From: Pseudomonadota bacterium
GTDB taxonomy: Bacteria; Pseudomonadota; Alphaproteobacteria; Caulobacterales; Caulobacteraceae
DNA length: 64,000 nucleotides
Direction of reading: 5' to 3'
Assembly (NCBI GenBank): GCA_020161365.1
Contig: JAIUNU010000003.1
Span: 371,493 to 435,492, forward strand
The position numbers and the translations under genes are program-made. Below the pieces are notes generated by a model. That model did not search any database. It had not been told where the DNA came from and saw only the letters and a list, made by a program, of their open reading frames with translations. Of this stretch, positions 17,686 to 25,962 are shown in pieces; the first letter of the stretch is position 1, and the number at the start of each line of letters is the position of its first letter.

Positions 17686-18155
17686 GCGGGCCTCTCGACT
17701 TCCATGGAAAGGGGGAACATGGCCCCTCTCTACACGAGGAGCGCCGACCTCGGAACCGCCGTGCGCCGCGCGCGGCGACGCAAGCAATACTCAGCTACCG
17801 AAAGAGGCTGAACTCTTTCGTCCGCGAACTAACACAGGATTCCGGTCTTACGGGGCAAAAACCCAAACCCAGCCCCTCGCTTACGCAACGTAAATCACAA
17901 ACCCATTCTTCTAATCAGGCGGAATCTTACCCGCGCCAGGAGAACAAGGGCTCCTCGAAAGTGAAAAGGTGTAACCTATCACTGTTCACTTACATTCTGG
18001 CCAGTTGACAGCCCTCAAACGCAAGTATGCAATCTCCCAATGCTGCGAGGGGTTCGCCGTACGCCCACGCGGTGAAAACAGTACGGCGCCGAGGAAACAT
18101 CGACGCTCGCAGGCGCCACCCATAAGGCGCCGCTTGCGTTCAGGGAGGGAATTCA
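17686..18155. promoter_or_regulatory. Intergenic promoter region between queC and the TonB receptor
   Basis: This 470-base divergent region has no convincing gene. It holds a hairpin with perfect 8-base arms (CGAAAGAG 17799-17806, CTCTTTCG 17813-17820). A second dyad has AAGTGAA at 17959-17965 and TTCACTT at 17985-17991 with further partial symmetry inside. A promoter-like TTGACA lies at 18005-18010 with TATGCA 15 bases further on. Base composition is AT-richer than the neighbours. I saw no queuosine (preQ1) riboswitch pattern on the queC side. Confidence 0.5.
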
Positions 18156-20987
18156 ATGTCGCAAACTCTGCGTATGCGGAGCCTACTGGTCATGGGCGCT
18201 TCGGCGGTCGCGATCTCCGGTTTCGCCGTCCCCGCGTTCGCCCAGCAGGCCAAGCCCGCTCAGCAGAACACGACCGTCATCGAAGAGCTGGTCGTCACCG
18301 CTCAGAAGAAGGAAGAAGCGCTGCAGGACGTGCCGATCGCGGTCTCGGCCTTCAGCCAGGACACCCTGGAAGCGCAGAAGATCGACGGCGGCCCCAACCT
18401 GCAGCTCGCGATCCCGAACGTCACCTTCGCCAAGAGCAACTTCACCAACAGCTTCAACTTCCAGATCCGTGGCATCGGGGCCAAGGCCGTTGGCGCTTCA
18501 GCCGACCAGGGCGTCGGTGTTCACATGAACAACGCCCCGCAACAGTCGGGCAATCTGTTCGAAGCCGAGTTCTACGACGTCGAGCGCGTCGAAGTGCTGC
18601 GCGGCCCGCAAGGCACGCTGTACGGCCGTAACGCCACCGGCGGCGTGGTCAACGTGATCACCGCCAAGCCGACCGACATGTTCGAAGCGAACGTTCGCGC
18701 CGAATACGGCAACTACAACTCGATGAAGCTGCGCGGCATGGTCAACGTGCCGATCTTCGGCGACAAGCTGGCCGTGCGCCTGGCGGGCACCACGCTGAAG
18801 CGCGACGGCTTCGTGACCAACACCTTCAACGGCCACAAGGTCGACGACCGGGACCTGTACTCGACCCGCGTCCAGGTGATGTTCAACCCGACCGAAAAGC
18901 TGCGCACCAACTTCCTGTGGGAACGCTTCCACGAAGACGACAGCCGCGCTCGCACCGGCAAACAGCTCTGCACCAAGGACAATGGTCCTGCGACCGTCGG
19001 CGGCGTGCCGACCGGCGCGTCCCGCGTGTTCCTGACCCAAGGCTGTCTGCCGGGCTCGCTCTACACGCCCGCCGCCTATGGGACGGTGAACTCGTCCGGT
19101 TCGCTGACCGGCCTGCTGGGCAATATCTTCGGCTTCACCTCGGGTGACGTGAACGCCGGCGACACCACCTCGACCAATCTGCGCGAGATCGAGACCGCGC
19201 TGGATCCGATCTACCAGTCGAAGTCCAACACCTACCAGTTCACCCTGAACTACGACATCACCGACGAGCTGACCTTCACGTCGATGACCTCGTACGGGAA
19301 GGGCGACGTGTTCACCAAGCAGGACTACAACCGCAACGTCGCGGCGGTTCCGTTCAACAACACGCCGTTCACGCCGGGCGGCTTCTTCACCGACCCGCAG
19401 GTGGGCCGGACCAACAAGTTCACCACCATCGACGTCTCGTCGGGCCGCTCCGAGCAATTCAGCCAGGAGTTCCGCCTGCAGTCGGCGTTCGACGGTCCGC
19501 TGAACTTCACCGTCGGCGGCATCCACTTCACCTACCGCACGCTGACCGACTACTACGTGATCGGCAACTCGCTGACCCTGTCGTCGATGGCCCTGAACTT
19601 CCAGCGCACGGGCAACCCGACCTGCAACCCGGCGACCACCGCCAACTGCATCGGCATCGACACGTCGGCCAATCCAACCGGCGACGGCCACAACTACTAT
19701 GACAACCGTACGCCCTATAATCTGGTGTCCGACGCCCTGCTGGGCGAGGTCTACTATCAGGTCAACGACGACCTGAAGTTCACGCTCGGCCTGCGCCAAA
19801 CCCGCGACAAGAAGGCGGTCAAGAACTACTCGACCGTGCTCCTGGCGCCGGGCTACGGCCTGACCCTGAACCCGACCAACCCCGACCAGCGCGCGCGCTT
19901 CAACGAGACCACCGGCCGGGCCGGCGTCGACTACAAGGCCCATCTGGGCTTCACGGACGATACGCTGCTCTATGCCTTCTATTCGAAGGGCTACAAGGGC
20001 GGCGGCATCAACCCGGGCGTCCCGGCCAACTCGGTGGGCATCAAGCAGACCTTCGAACCGGAGTTCGTCAACGCGATCGAGGTCGGCACCAAGAACACGA
20101 TGCTGGGCGGCAGCCTGCTCTTCAACGCGACCGCCTTCTCGTACGACTACAAGGGGTACCAGATCTCGAAGATCGTGAACCGCACCTCGGTGAACGAGAA
20201 CGTCGACGCCAAGGTCCACGGCTTTGAGCTGGAATCGATCTGGTCGCCCGTCCGCAACCTGCGCCTGAACGCCAATATCGGCTACCTGAAGACCAAGATC
20301 GGCGATGGCGTCAGCTCGATCGACACCATGAACCGCACCCAGTCCAACGCCGCCTACACCGTGGTGAAGGTGGGTCCGAACGCCTCGTCGGTCGGCGCCA
20401 ACTGCGTGCTCACCACGGCGGGCGTCGCCACGATCCTCGGCGCGGGCGCAGGCGCGACCCTGCCCTTCGCCTGTTCGGGCGCGGCGGCCTATCAGGGCTT
20501 CCTGGCGGCTCCGGCTGCGGCCGGCGGCGCGGGCCTGCCTGCGGCCACTGCGGCGTTCCTAGCCAACGCCACGGGGCTCTACGCCTACGGCGCTGGGTAC
20601 TCGCTGGAAGGCACGGCGGCGAACCTGTCCGGCAATGAACTGCCGAACTCGCCGCACTGGACCACCTCGGTGGGCGCTCAGTACACCTTCGAGCTGTCCG
20701 GCGGCTGGTCGGCGACCCTGCGCGGTGACTACTACCGCCAGAGCAAGCAATATGCTCGCGTCTACAACACCGCCTACGATCTGCTGAAGTCCTGGGACAA
20801 CGGCAACATCACGCTGAAGGTCGAGAAGCCTGAGTGGGGCGTCTCCATCGACGCCTACGTCAAGAACATCGGCAACAAGACGCCGATCGTCGACGCCTAC
20901 ACCACCGACGACAGCTCGGGTCTCTTCACCAACGTGATCACCGCCGAGCCGCGTCTGTACGGCATCGCGATCACCAAGTCCTGGTAA
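18156..20987 (+). CDS. TonB-dependent outer-membrane receptor
   Basis: The 943-residue protein has a signal peptide (MRSLLVMGASAVAISGFAVPAFA) and a TonB-box-like IEELVVTAQKKEE. The plug domain includes VPIAVSAFS and RVEVLRGPQGTLYGRNATGGVVNVI, and a beta-barrel ends in an aromatic C-terminus (YGIAITKSW). An Ala/Gly-rich insertion lies near residues 750-830. It would import a substrate (siderophore, sugar oligomer or other) across the outer membrane using TonB energy. The substrate cannot be read from sequence. GGGAGGGA lies upstream as ribosome site and a strong terminator follows at 21012-21042, so it is monocistronic. Confidence 0.93.
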   Translation: MSQTLRMRSLLVMGASAVAISGFAVPAFAQQAKPAQQNTTVIEELVVTAQKKEEALQDVPIAVSAFSQDTLEAQKIDGGPNLQLAIPNVTFAKSNFTNSFNFQIRGIGAKAVGASADQGVGVHMNNAPQQSGNLFEAEFYDVERVEVLRGPQGTLYGRNATGGVVNVITAKPTDMFEANVRAEYGNYNSMKLRGMVNVPIFGDKLAVRLAGTTLKRDGFVTNTFNGHKVDDRDLYSTRVQVMFNPTEKLRTNFLWERFHEDDSRARTGKQLCTKDNGPATVGGVPTGASRVFLTQGCLPGSLYTPAAYGTVNSSGSLTGLLGNIFGFTSGDVNAGDTTSTNLREIETALDPIYQSKSNTYQFTLNYDITDELTFTSMTSYGKGDVFTKQDYNRNVAAVPFNNTPFTPGGFFTDPQVGRTNKFTTIDVSSGRSEQFSQEFRLQSAFDGPLNFTVGGIHFTYRTLTDYYVIGNSLTLSSMALNFQRTGNPTCNPATTANCIGIDTSANPTGDGHNYYDNRTPYNLVSDALLGEVYYQVNDDLKFTLGLRQTRDKKAVKNYSTVLLAPGYGLTLNPTNPDQRARFNETTGRAGVDYKAHLGFTDDTLLYAFYSKGYKGGGINPGVPANSVGIKQTFEPEFVNAIEVGTKNTMLGGSLLFNATAFSYDYKGYQISKIVNRTSVNENVDAKVHGFELESIWSPVRNLRLNANIGYLKTKIGDGVSSIDTMNRTQSNAAYTVVKVGPNASSVGANCVLTTAGVATILGAGAGATLPFACSGAAAYQGFLAAPAAAGGAGLPAATAAFLANATGLYAYGAGYSLEGTAANLSGNELPNSPHWTTSVGAQYTFELSGGWSATLRGDYYRQSKQYARVYNTAYDLLKSWDNGNITLKVEKPEWGVSIDAYVKNIGNKTPIVDAYTTDDSSGLFTNVITAEPRLYGIAITKSW

Positions 20988-21011
20988 GTCGGGTTTCCCA
21001 AGCGGACCCGA

Positions 21012-21042
21012 GGGGCGGCGGTCAATCCGCCGCCCCTTTTTT
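21012..21042 (+). terminator. Rho-independent terminator of the TonB receptor gene
   Basis: A perfect 10-base-pair GC stem (GGGGCGGCGG, loop TCAAT, CCGCCGCCCC) is followed by six T residues. It lies 25 bases after the receptor stop. Confidence 0.95.
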
Positions 21043-21176
21043 GCTAAAATAGCCTCCTTAAGGGGCCGACAAGCCCTCTGACACCCGATCCCTGAGGTCC
21101 GTGCGTTGCCACCTTAACGACTCCGCAAGGGCGACCGGGGCAAGTTGACGACCCCGAGCCGTTGACGAAGCGCCGC

Positions 21177-22700
21177 ATGGAAACGCTTTCCCGTCTGATC
21201 GATCCTGTCGCGCCGATCGCATCGGCGGCGCCGAGCGCGGCCGTGGCTGCGATGTTCGACGCCGATCCAACGCTCACCGCGCTGCCCGTGGTCGAAAAAG
21301 ACACGCCCGTGGGTCTCGTCTATCGCGACGTTCTGCAAGGCATGATGCGCGTGGCCGGCGCGGATCTCGCCGAGCGGCCCATCGCCGAGCTCATGGACAC
21401 GGCCCCGCGTAAGGTTCTGATCGACACCGAAGCCGACGCCTTCGTCAATTCCCTCGCCGACAGCCCGACGCCGATCTTCCGCACCGCCTATATCGCCGTC
21501 GACGCCGACGGGCGCTACGCGGGCGTCGGGGGGCTCGGCTCTCTGCTGACGTCTCACCGTCGCCGCCAGCGCGAGGCCAACGACGCCATGGCGATGGTGG
21601 AGCGCATGGCTGTCGATATCGCCGCCCATCTCGATGGCGTGCTGGCGATCACCGAACGCCTTGAACAACAGCGCCTGACGCCTGACGCCGCAGCCTTCGT
21701 GCGCGCCATCGGCGACACCAGCCGTGACATGAGCGCGACGGTCGGACGCGCGGTGGATCTGCATCGTTCGGTCCGTGGCGGGCTGTCGCTGTCCTCCAGC
21801 CCGACCCGACTGCGGGATCTGGCCGACGCCGTCGAAGCCCGCTGGGCTCATAGGGCGCAGGAAGGCGGCTCGACACTGCTGGTGTCCTACGACGGCGAAC
21901 CCGAGTGCGGCGTCCAGGTCGACGGCGAGCGCCTGCTTCAGGTCATCGACATTCTTATCGAGAACGCCCTGTCGGCCGGACGGGGCATGACCGAGGTCCG
22001 TCTTACTGGGCGGAGCGAAGGCGAGCGGATCACGCTGGACTGCCAGTTGCGCGACAACGCCGGCGGACAAGCCGAAGACCGCCTGGCTCGCGTCAGCGAT
22101 CCCTTGGGCGCCGTCGGCGCGCAGGATCGTAGCGAAATGGCGCTCGGCGTAGGCCTGGCGCTGGCCCAGAAGGTCATCGGCGCCATGGGCGGTCAACTGG
22201 TCGCCGAAGCCAATCGCGGGGCGGGTCTTACGGTCGGCTTCAGCCTGTCCCTGGAAGCCGCAGCCGCCGAGGCCGCCGCGCACGACGCTCCCGAAACTGG
22301 GGGCGGACGCGCGGCGCACATTCTCATCGTAGACGACAACGCAACGAACCGGATGGTCGCCGAGGCGCTTTGCGACATGTTCGACTGCACCTCCGAACAG
22401 GCCGTCGATGGCCTGGAGGCTGTCGAAATGGCCAAGGCCGGTCGCTATGACCTCATCTTGATGGACATCAAGATGCCGCGCATGGACGGCGTCGCCGCCA
22501 CGCGCGCGATCCGCGAGCTGGGCGGACGGTCCGGCTCGGCCCCGATCGTGGCCCTGACCGCTAACGCCGACCCGGCCGATGTCCAGACCTACCTCGCCGC
22601 AGGCATGCAGGACGTGGTTGAAAAACCGATCAAGCCCGAGCGCCTCGCCATGGTGCTGAACGCCTTGCTGGCAGATGAGGACGCCGAAGCGGCCGCCTAG
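21177..22700 (+). CDS. Hybrid histidine-kinase-like protein with CBS-like N-terminus and receiver
   Basis: The 507-residue protein begins with an about 120-residue region resembling a CBS pair (FDADPTLTALPVVEKDTPVGLVY; AYIAVDADGRYAGVGGLGSLL). A helical dimerisation-like part follows, then an ATPase-like domain and a C-terminal receiver (ILIVDDNATNRM; phospho-Asp in LILMDIKMPRMDG; VEKPIK). The kinase core is degenerate: no canonical H-E/D-x-R-T-P box is seen, and the G1 box reads RDNAGGQ, while the N box (ILIENAL) and G2 (VGLALAQ) remain. It may be a pseudokinase or a receiver scaffold. ATG 21177 is preferred to an in-frame TTG. It ends 74 bases before luxR. Confidence 0.8.
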   Translation: METLSRLIDPVAPIASAAPSAAVAAMFDADPTLTALPVVEKDTPVGLVYRDVLQGMMRVAGADLAERPIAELMDTAPRKVLIDTEADAFVNSLADSPTPIFRTAYIAVDADGRYAGVGGLGSLLTSHRRRQREANDAMAMVERMAVDIAAHLDGVLAITERLEQQRLTPDAAAFVRAIGDTSRDMSATVGRAVDLHRSVRGGLSLSSSPTRLRDLADAVEARWAHRAQEGGSTLLVSYDGEPECGVQVDGERLLQVIDILIENALSAGRGMTEVRLTGRSEGERITLDCQLRDNAGGQAEDRLARVSDPLGAVGAQDRSEMALGVGLALAQKVIGAMGGQLVAEANRGAGLTVGFSLSLEAAAAEAAAHDAPETGGGRAAHILIVDDNATNRMVAEALCDMFDCTSEQAVDGLEAVEMAKAGRYDLILMDIKMPRMDGVAATRAIRELGGRSGSAPIVALTANADPADVQTYLAAGMQDVVEKPIKPERLAMVLNALLADEDAEAAA

Positions 22701-22774
22701 ACCGCGAGCTTCCGCCACAGTTTTCTTTCCGACGAACTGATCCTAGCTTGCGACGGTAGCGTACGGAGCAAGGC

Positions 22775-23503
22775 GTGCTGACGACAGCGGAACAACAGGC
22801 TTGGACGTTCCTGAGCCAGGCCCCTCACCTGTCCAGGGCCGAAGAGGTGGAGATCGCATTCGCCAAGGCGATCGCCGCCTTCGGGTACGACAAGTTCTGC
22901 GCCACGCTGGTCAACGCCGAGCACTACGGCAAGGAGCCGCCCACGCTCAGCCGCCAGGATTTCGAGGTCTGGGACCAGCGCTACTGGGGCCAGCGCTACG
23001 TCGTCCATGATCCCTGCGTAAAACTGCTGCTGCGCTCGCCGCGCGCCTTCGCCTGGACCGACGCAAAGCCTCTGGGCGACAGTCGCGCCCAGTCGATGTG
23101 GGGCGAGGCGTCGGACCTGGGGATGAACGACGGCTATGTCGTTCGGGTCTTCGGTCCCGCCGGCCAGGAGGTGCTGATCCGGATGTCGACGGCGGCGGCG
23201 GATACCGATCCAACCGCGCGTGCGGTGATCGAGAGCCTCGCCACGGTGTTCGGCACGATCATGCTCAAGCACTGGGAACTTCAGGACGACAACCCCGATT
23301 ACGGCGTCATCTCCGAGCGTCAGGCCCAGTGCCTCTACTGGGCCAGTCGCGGCAAGACCGACTGGGAGATCGGCGCCATCCTCGAGCTGTCGCCTCGCAC
23401 GGTGCATCACCATGTCGAGGCGGCCAAGAAGCGCCTGGGGGTCGTCAAACGCCAGGAGGCGGTGCTGAAGGCCGGTGAACTGGGCCTGCTCAGCAAGCTC
23501 TAG
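22775..23503 (+). CDS. LuxR-family quorum-sensing regulator
   Basis: The 242-residue protein has an N-terminal autoinducer-binding domain with the family pattern (VWDQRYWGQRYVVHDPCV, then AFAWTDAK) and a C-terminal LuxR HTH (SERQAQCLYWASRGKTDWEI; LSPRTVHHHVEAAKKRLGV). It should bind an acyl-homoserine lactone and activate or repress promoters carrying a lux box. The start is GTG with GGAG about seven bases upstream. A LuxI-type synthase lies 460 bases downstream with an 18-bp dyad in front of it, so the pair is probably cognate. No copy of that dyad is seen in front of this gene. Confidence 0.92.
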   Translation: MLTTAEQQAWTFLSQAPHLSRAEEVEIAFAKAIAAFGYDKFCATLVNAEHYGKEPPTLSRQDFEVWDQRYWGQRYVVHDPCVKLLLRSPRAFAWTDAKPLGDSRAQSMWGEASDLGMNDGYVVRVFGPAGQEVLIRMSTAAADTDPTARAVIESLATVFGTIMLKHWELQDDNPDYGVISERQAQCLYWASRGKTDWEIGAILELSPRTVHHHVEAAKKRLGVVKRQEAVLKAGELGLLSKL

Positions 23504-23504
23504 A

Positions 23505-23831
23505 TCAGAACTTGCGTCGGCCGGTCACGGTCTCGAACCACAGCCGGAAATCGCCCATCAAGCTGTAGACGGGGTACTTGAAGGTCGCCGGACGGTTCTT
23601 CTCGAACACGAAGTGGCCGATCCAGGCGAAGCCGTAGCCGGTCAGCGGCGCGGCGACGAAGAAGCGCCAGTCCAGCGCCAGTCCCAGAACCAGGCAAACA
23701 ATCACCAGGCTTGTCCCCACCACGTGCAGGCGTCGGCTGACCGCATGGGCGTGCTCGGAGATGTAGAACGGATAGAACGCCGCAAAGCTCTTGTAGCGCT
23801 CGACGGGCGGGCTGGATGAGGCGCTGTCCAT
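23505..23831 (-). CDS. Mpo1-like (DUF962) small membrane protein
   Basis: The 108-residue protein has YKSFAAFYPFYISEHAHAVSRRLHVVGTS at the N-terminus, then two hydrophobic stretches (LVIVCLVLGLAL; FVAAPLTGYGFAWIGHFVF) and a short tail (KNRPATFKYPVYSLMGDF). This matches the Mpo1/DUF962 family; the yeast member is an iron-dependent dioxygenase acting on 2-hydroxy fatty acids. The histidine pattern is visible. The ATG giving MDSASS was chosen over an upstream TTG. It is antisense to and between luxR and luxI, ending one base after the luxR stop. A link to acyl-chain supply for the signal is speculation. Confidence 0.85.
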   Translation of the reverse strand: MDSASSSPPVERYKSFAAFYPFYISEHAHAVSRRLHVVGTSLVIVCLVLGLALDWRFFVAAPLTGYGFAWIGHFVFEKNRPATFKYPVYSLMGDFRLWFETVTGRRKF

Positions 23832-23888
23832 GACGGCGAGGCTGCGCCCTCCCCGAGTGGATGGCAAGCGCCTCGCGCGGTCGGGCGC

Positions 23889-23906
23889 ATAGGCCGTTTG
23901 GCCTAT
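23889..23906. promoter_or_regulatory. Candidate lux box upstream of the luxI-like gene
   Basis: ATAGGCC (23889-23895), GTTT, GGCCTAT (23900-23906) make an 18-base dyad with perfect 7-base arms. Eighteen bases is the usual length of LuxR-family binding sites. Its centre is about 67 bases before the luxI-like ATG. A TAATGC at 23932-23937 could be a -10, putting the dyad near -45, the common activation position. Confidence 0.65.
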
Positions 23907-23964
23907 CGGCCGCCGTAGCCCTGCCGGGCCCTAATGCCCCCAGTTCACAGTTCCGGGGCAGACC

Positions 23965-24792
23965 ATGATCCACATCATCACGTCCGAAAATCGTCACCTC
24001 TACGGCCCCCAGCTCTGGGCGATGCACGAAGAACGCCGCAAGCAGTGCGTCGAGAAGTCCGGCTGGGTGGATCTGGTGGTGCTGGATGGCGGCGAGGTCG
24101 ACGACTACGACGACCACCGGGCCATCTATCTGCTCGGTTTCAACGTCGATATGCAGCTCGAGGTCGGCCTGCGCCTGCGTCCGACCGACGATCGCTGCAT
24201 GTTGGCCGACAAGTTCGCCCATCTCATCGCGCCTGGCGAGACGCCGAAGAAGGGCGCCGACGTTTGGGAGGCCACGCGCCTGTTCACTACGGAGGCTTAC
24301 CGCCGCCGCAAAGGTCCCGGCCGAGGCGAGCGCGTGTTCGAGTGCTGGGCCGCTGCGTTCGAACTGGCCCTTCGCCACGGCGTCACGCGCTTCGTGGGTA
24401 TGATCGACATGCAGCTTTACCCCGGCATCCTCAACTCGCCGATCGACACGCGTCTGGTCGGGATTCCCCGGCCGTATCCGCACGGCGTGGTGGCAGGATC
24501 CGAGATCGCCATCTCACAGGCCTTGCTCGACCGCGTTCTGGAGGCCATCGGCCGCGAGTCGCCGGTCGGCTACGAAGTGGACAGCATGGACTTGATGGCC
24601 TTTGGCGATCTTGCGGCCGTCCAGCGTCAGGTCGCGCGCGCCATGACGCCGCAAATGGTCGCCGGCGCCGAGCGGGACGAGGTGCTTGCTGCGGAAACCC
24701 TGTATCGCCTGCATGACACGACGGGTCAGGCGCGGCGAATCTGGGACAGCCGTGCGGCCTCCAAGCCACAGCTGAGAACCCTGAACGCCTAG
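23965..24792 (+). CDS. LuxI-family acyl-homoserine-lactone synthase
   Basis: The 275-residue protein carries the LuxI-family pattern: an Arg-rich helix followed by a Trp (HEERRKQCVEKSGW), acidic YDDH, GLRLRPT with its invariant Arg, and the hallmark WEATRLFT (Glu and Arg three apart). Such enzymes make N-acyl-homoserine lactones from S-adenosylmethionine and an acyl-ACP or acyl-CoA. It is longer than most (about 200-220 residues), with an extra C-terminal 60 residues ending QLRTLNA. The region EGxF of many members differs, so the acyl group cannot be predicted. It is divergent from the Mpo1-like gene and preceded by a lux-box-like dyad. Confidence 0.88.
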   Translation: MIHIITSENRHLYGPQLWAMHEERRKQCVEKSGWVDLVVLDGGEVDDYDDHRAIYLLGFNVDMQLEVGLRLRPTDDRCMLADKFAHLIAPGETPKKGADVWEATRLFTTEAYRRRKGPGRGERVFECWAAAFELALRHGVTRFVGMIDMQLYPGILNSPIDTRLVGIPRPYPHGVVAGSEIAISQALLDRVLEAIGRESPVGYEVDSMDLMAFGDLAAVQRQVARAMTPQMVAGAERDEVLAAETLYRLHDTTGQARRIWDSRAASKPQLRTLNA

Positions 24793-24994
24793 ATGCCGGG
24801 GCCTCGCGCACTCGCGCGAAACGGGCGCGGATCAAGTTCCGGTTGGCGGCGAATCAACTTTTCGGCCGTTAGTTTTCGAGCATGGGAAGGAAGCGCCACC
24901 ATCGCGACGTAACGCCGCGCCAGGGGCGCTTTGCTTTCACCAACGCAGCGGTCGTGCCATGTTCCAGGGACAACCGTTGGAGGCGGAAGAAAAG

Positions 24995-25426
24995 ATGAGC
25001 GAAGAAACCGAAGGCCGTCGCCCCAACCCCGTGGACCTGCATGTGGGCGGACGTGTTCGCATGCGTCGGAAGCTTTTGGGCGTGAGCCAGGAGCAACTGG
25101 CCGACTCCCTGGGGCTGACGTTCCAGCAAGTTCAAAAGTACGAGCGTGGCGCCAACCGCGTCAGCGCCAGCAAGCTTTACGAGATCGCCAAGACCCTTCA
25201 GGTCCCGGTGTCTTTTTTCTTTGACGGCCTGGCGGATCCGATGAGCGGCGCCGAGGTCGATGACGCCAGCCTGCGCGCTGAAAAGGTGGTCCAGGAATTC
25301 CTGACGACCCCCGAAGGCTTGGAACTGGCAGAGGTTTTCCCGCGCATCGGTCGTGGTCGCGTCCGTCGCCAAGTGCTCGACCTGGTCCGCGCCATGGCCG
25401 ACGAAGCATCGCGCGACAACGCCTGA
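24995..25426 (+). CDS. XRE-family helix-turn-helix regulator
   Basis: The 143-residue protein has a Cro/CI-type HTH at residues about 20-75 (VGGRVRMRRKLLGVSQEQLA; LTFQQVQKYERGANRVSASK). A short tail follows whose function is not recognised (LRAEKVVQEFLTTPEGLEL). Similar proteins of this size are common single-copy regulators in alphaproteobacteria. I start at the ATG giving MSEETEG, preceded by GGAAGA; an ATG 36 bases upstream is possible. A clear terminator ends the gene at 25462-25497. No operator is evident. Confidence 0.88.
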   Translation: MSEETEGRRPNPVDLHVGGRVRMRRKLLGVSQEQLADSLGLTFQQVQKYERGANRVSASKLYEIAKTLQVPVSFFFDGLADPMSGAEVDDASLRAEKVVQEFLTTPEGLELAEVFPRIGRGRVRRQVLDLVRAMADEASRDNA

Positions 25427-25461
25427 GCCTGGCTCCCGCCAGCCAACCTGCGCTGAAAATC

Positions 25462-25497
25462 GAGAGCTTCGATCGGAGGATCGAGGCTCTCTTTTTT
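25462..25497 (+). terminator. Rho-independent terminator after the XRE gene
   Basis: A 13-base-pair stem with one G-T wobble (25462-25474 with 25479-25491, loop GGAG) is followed by six T residues. It separates the XRE gene from the convergent PilZ gene. Confidence 0.9.
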
Positions 25498-25503
25498 ATG
25501 CCT

Positions 25504-25857
25504 CTACCCGGCCGAAGTCTCTGATCGGGAAGCGCTCCAGATGCGCTTGGCGGTGCCCGCCGCCGCCGGCGCCAGGCCGCGCAGGTCGTAGGTTCGCACG
25601 ATCTTGAGGCCCAGTTCGCGGTCGCGTTGCCACACGACCGACGCGTCATGCGCCAAGCCCGCCACTAGGTCCACAAGCTGAATCTGCCCCGCCGGCGCAG
25701 CGCCCGTCAGCATCTGAACCCGCGCGCCGTGGCTGGAGAGGTCCCGGATCACGCAATCCCATGCAAAGGCGCCGCACAGGATCTTGCCGGACCTCTGAGT
25801 CTGGATTCGGACGGCCGTCCTTCGATCATGTTCCGCGTCCGGCGCGCGCCTCGTCAT
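25504..25857 (-). CDS. PilZ-domain protein
   Basis: The 117-residue protein has the PilZ cyclic-di-GMP signature: DRRTAVRIQTQRSGKIL supplies an RxxxR-like element, and IRDLSSHGARVQM supplies the D/N-x-S-x-x-G motif. Proteins of this kind bind c-di-GMP and alter partner activity. It is a single-domain protein and the partner is unknown. The ATG giving MTRRAPDA was chosen; the longer frame adds an unrelated leader. It is convergent with the XRE gene and unconnected to megL. Confidence 0.85.
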   Translation of the reverse strand: MTRRAPDAEHDRRTAVRIQTQRSGKILCGAFAWDCVIRDLSSHGARVQMLTGAAPAGQIQLVDLVAGLAHDASVVWQRDRELGLKIVRTYDLRGLAPAAAGTAKRIWSASRSETSAG

Positions 25858-25962
25858 GAGGGGATAAACGCACGTCGCGGTTAATCGCCCGTGCAGATGT
25901 AAGATTTTTGCAGGAAAGGTTAACGCAGCCGCACCTCCCGAGGCCCGGCGCGGCCTCACGCT

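Noticed and set aside
17686..18155. preQ1 riboswitch in front of queC
   Set aside because: The short upstream part of queC has no compact hairpin with A-rich tail typical of preQ1 aptamers.
18498..20219. Long open frame antisense to the first TonB receptor
   Set aside because: It lies wholly inside a well-supported receptor, is Arg/Val-rich and has no domain; GC-rich third positions open such frames by chance.
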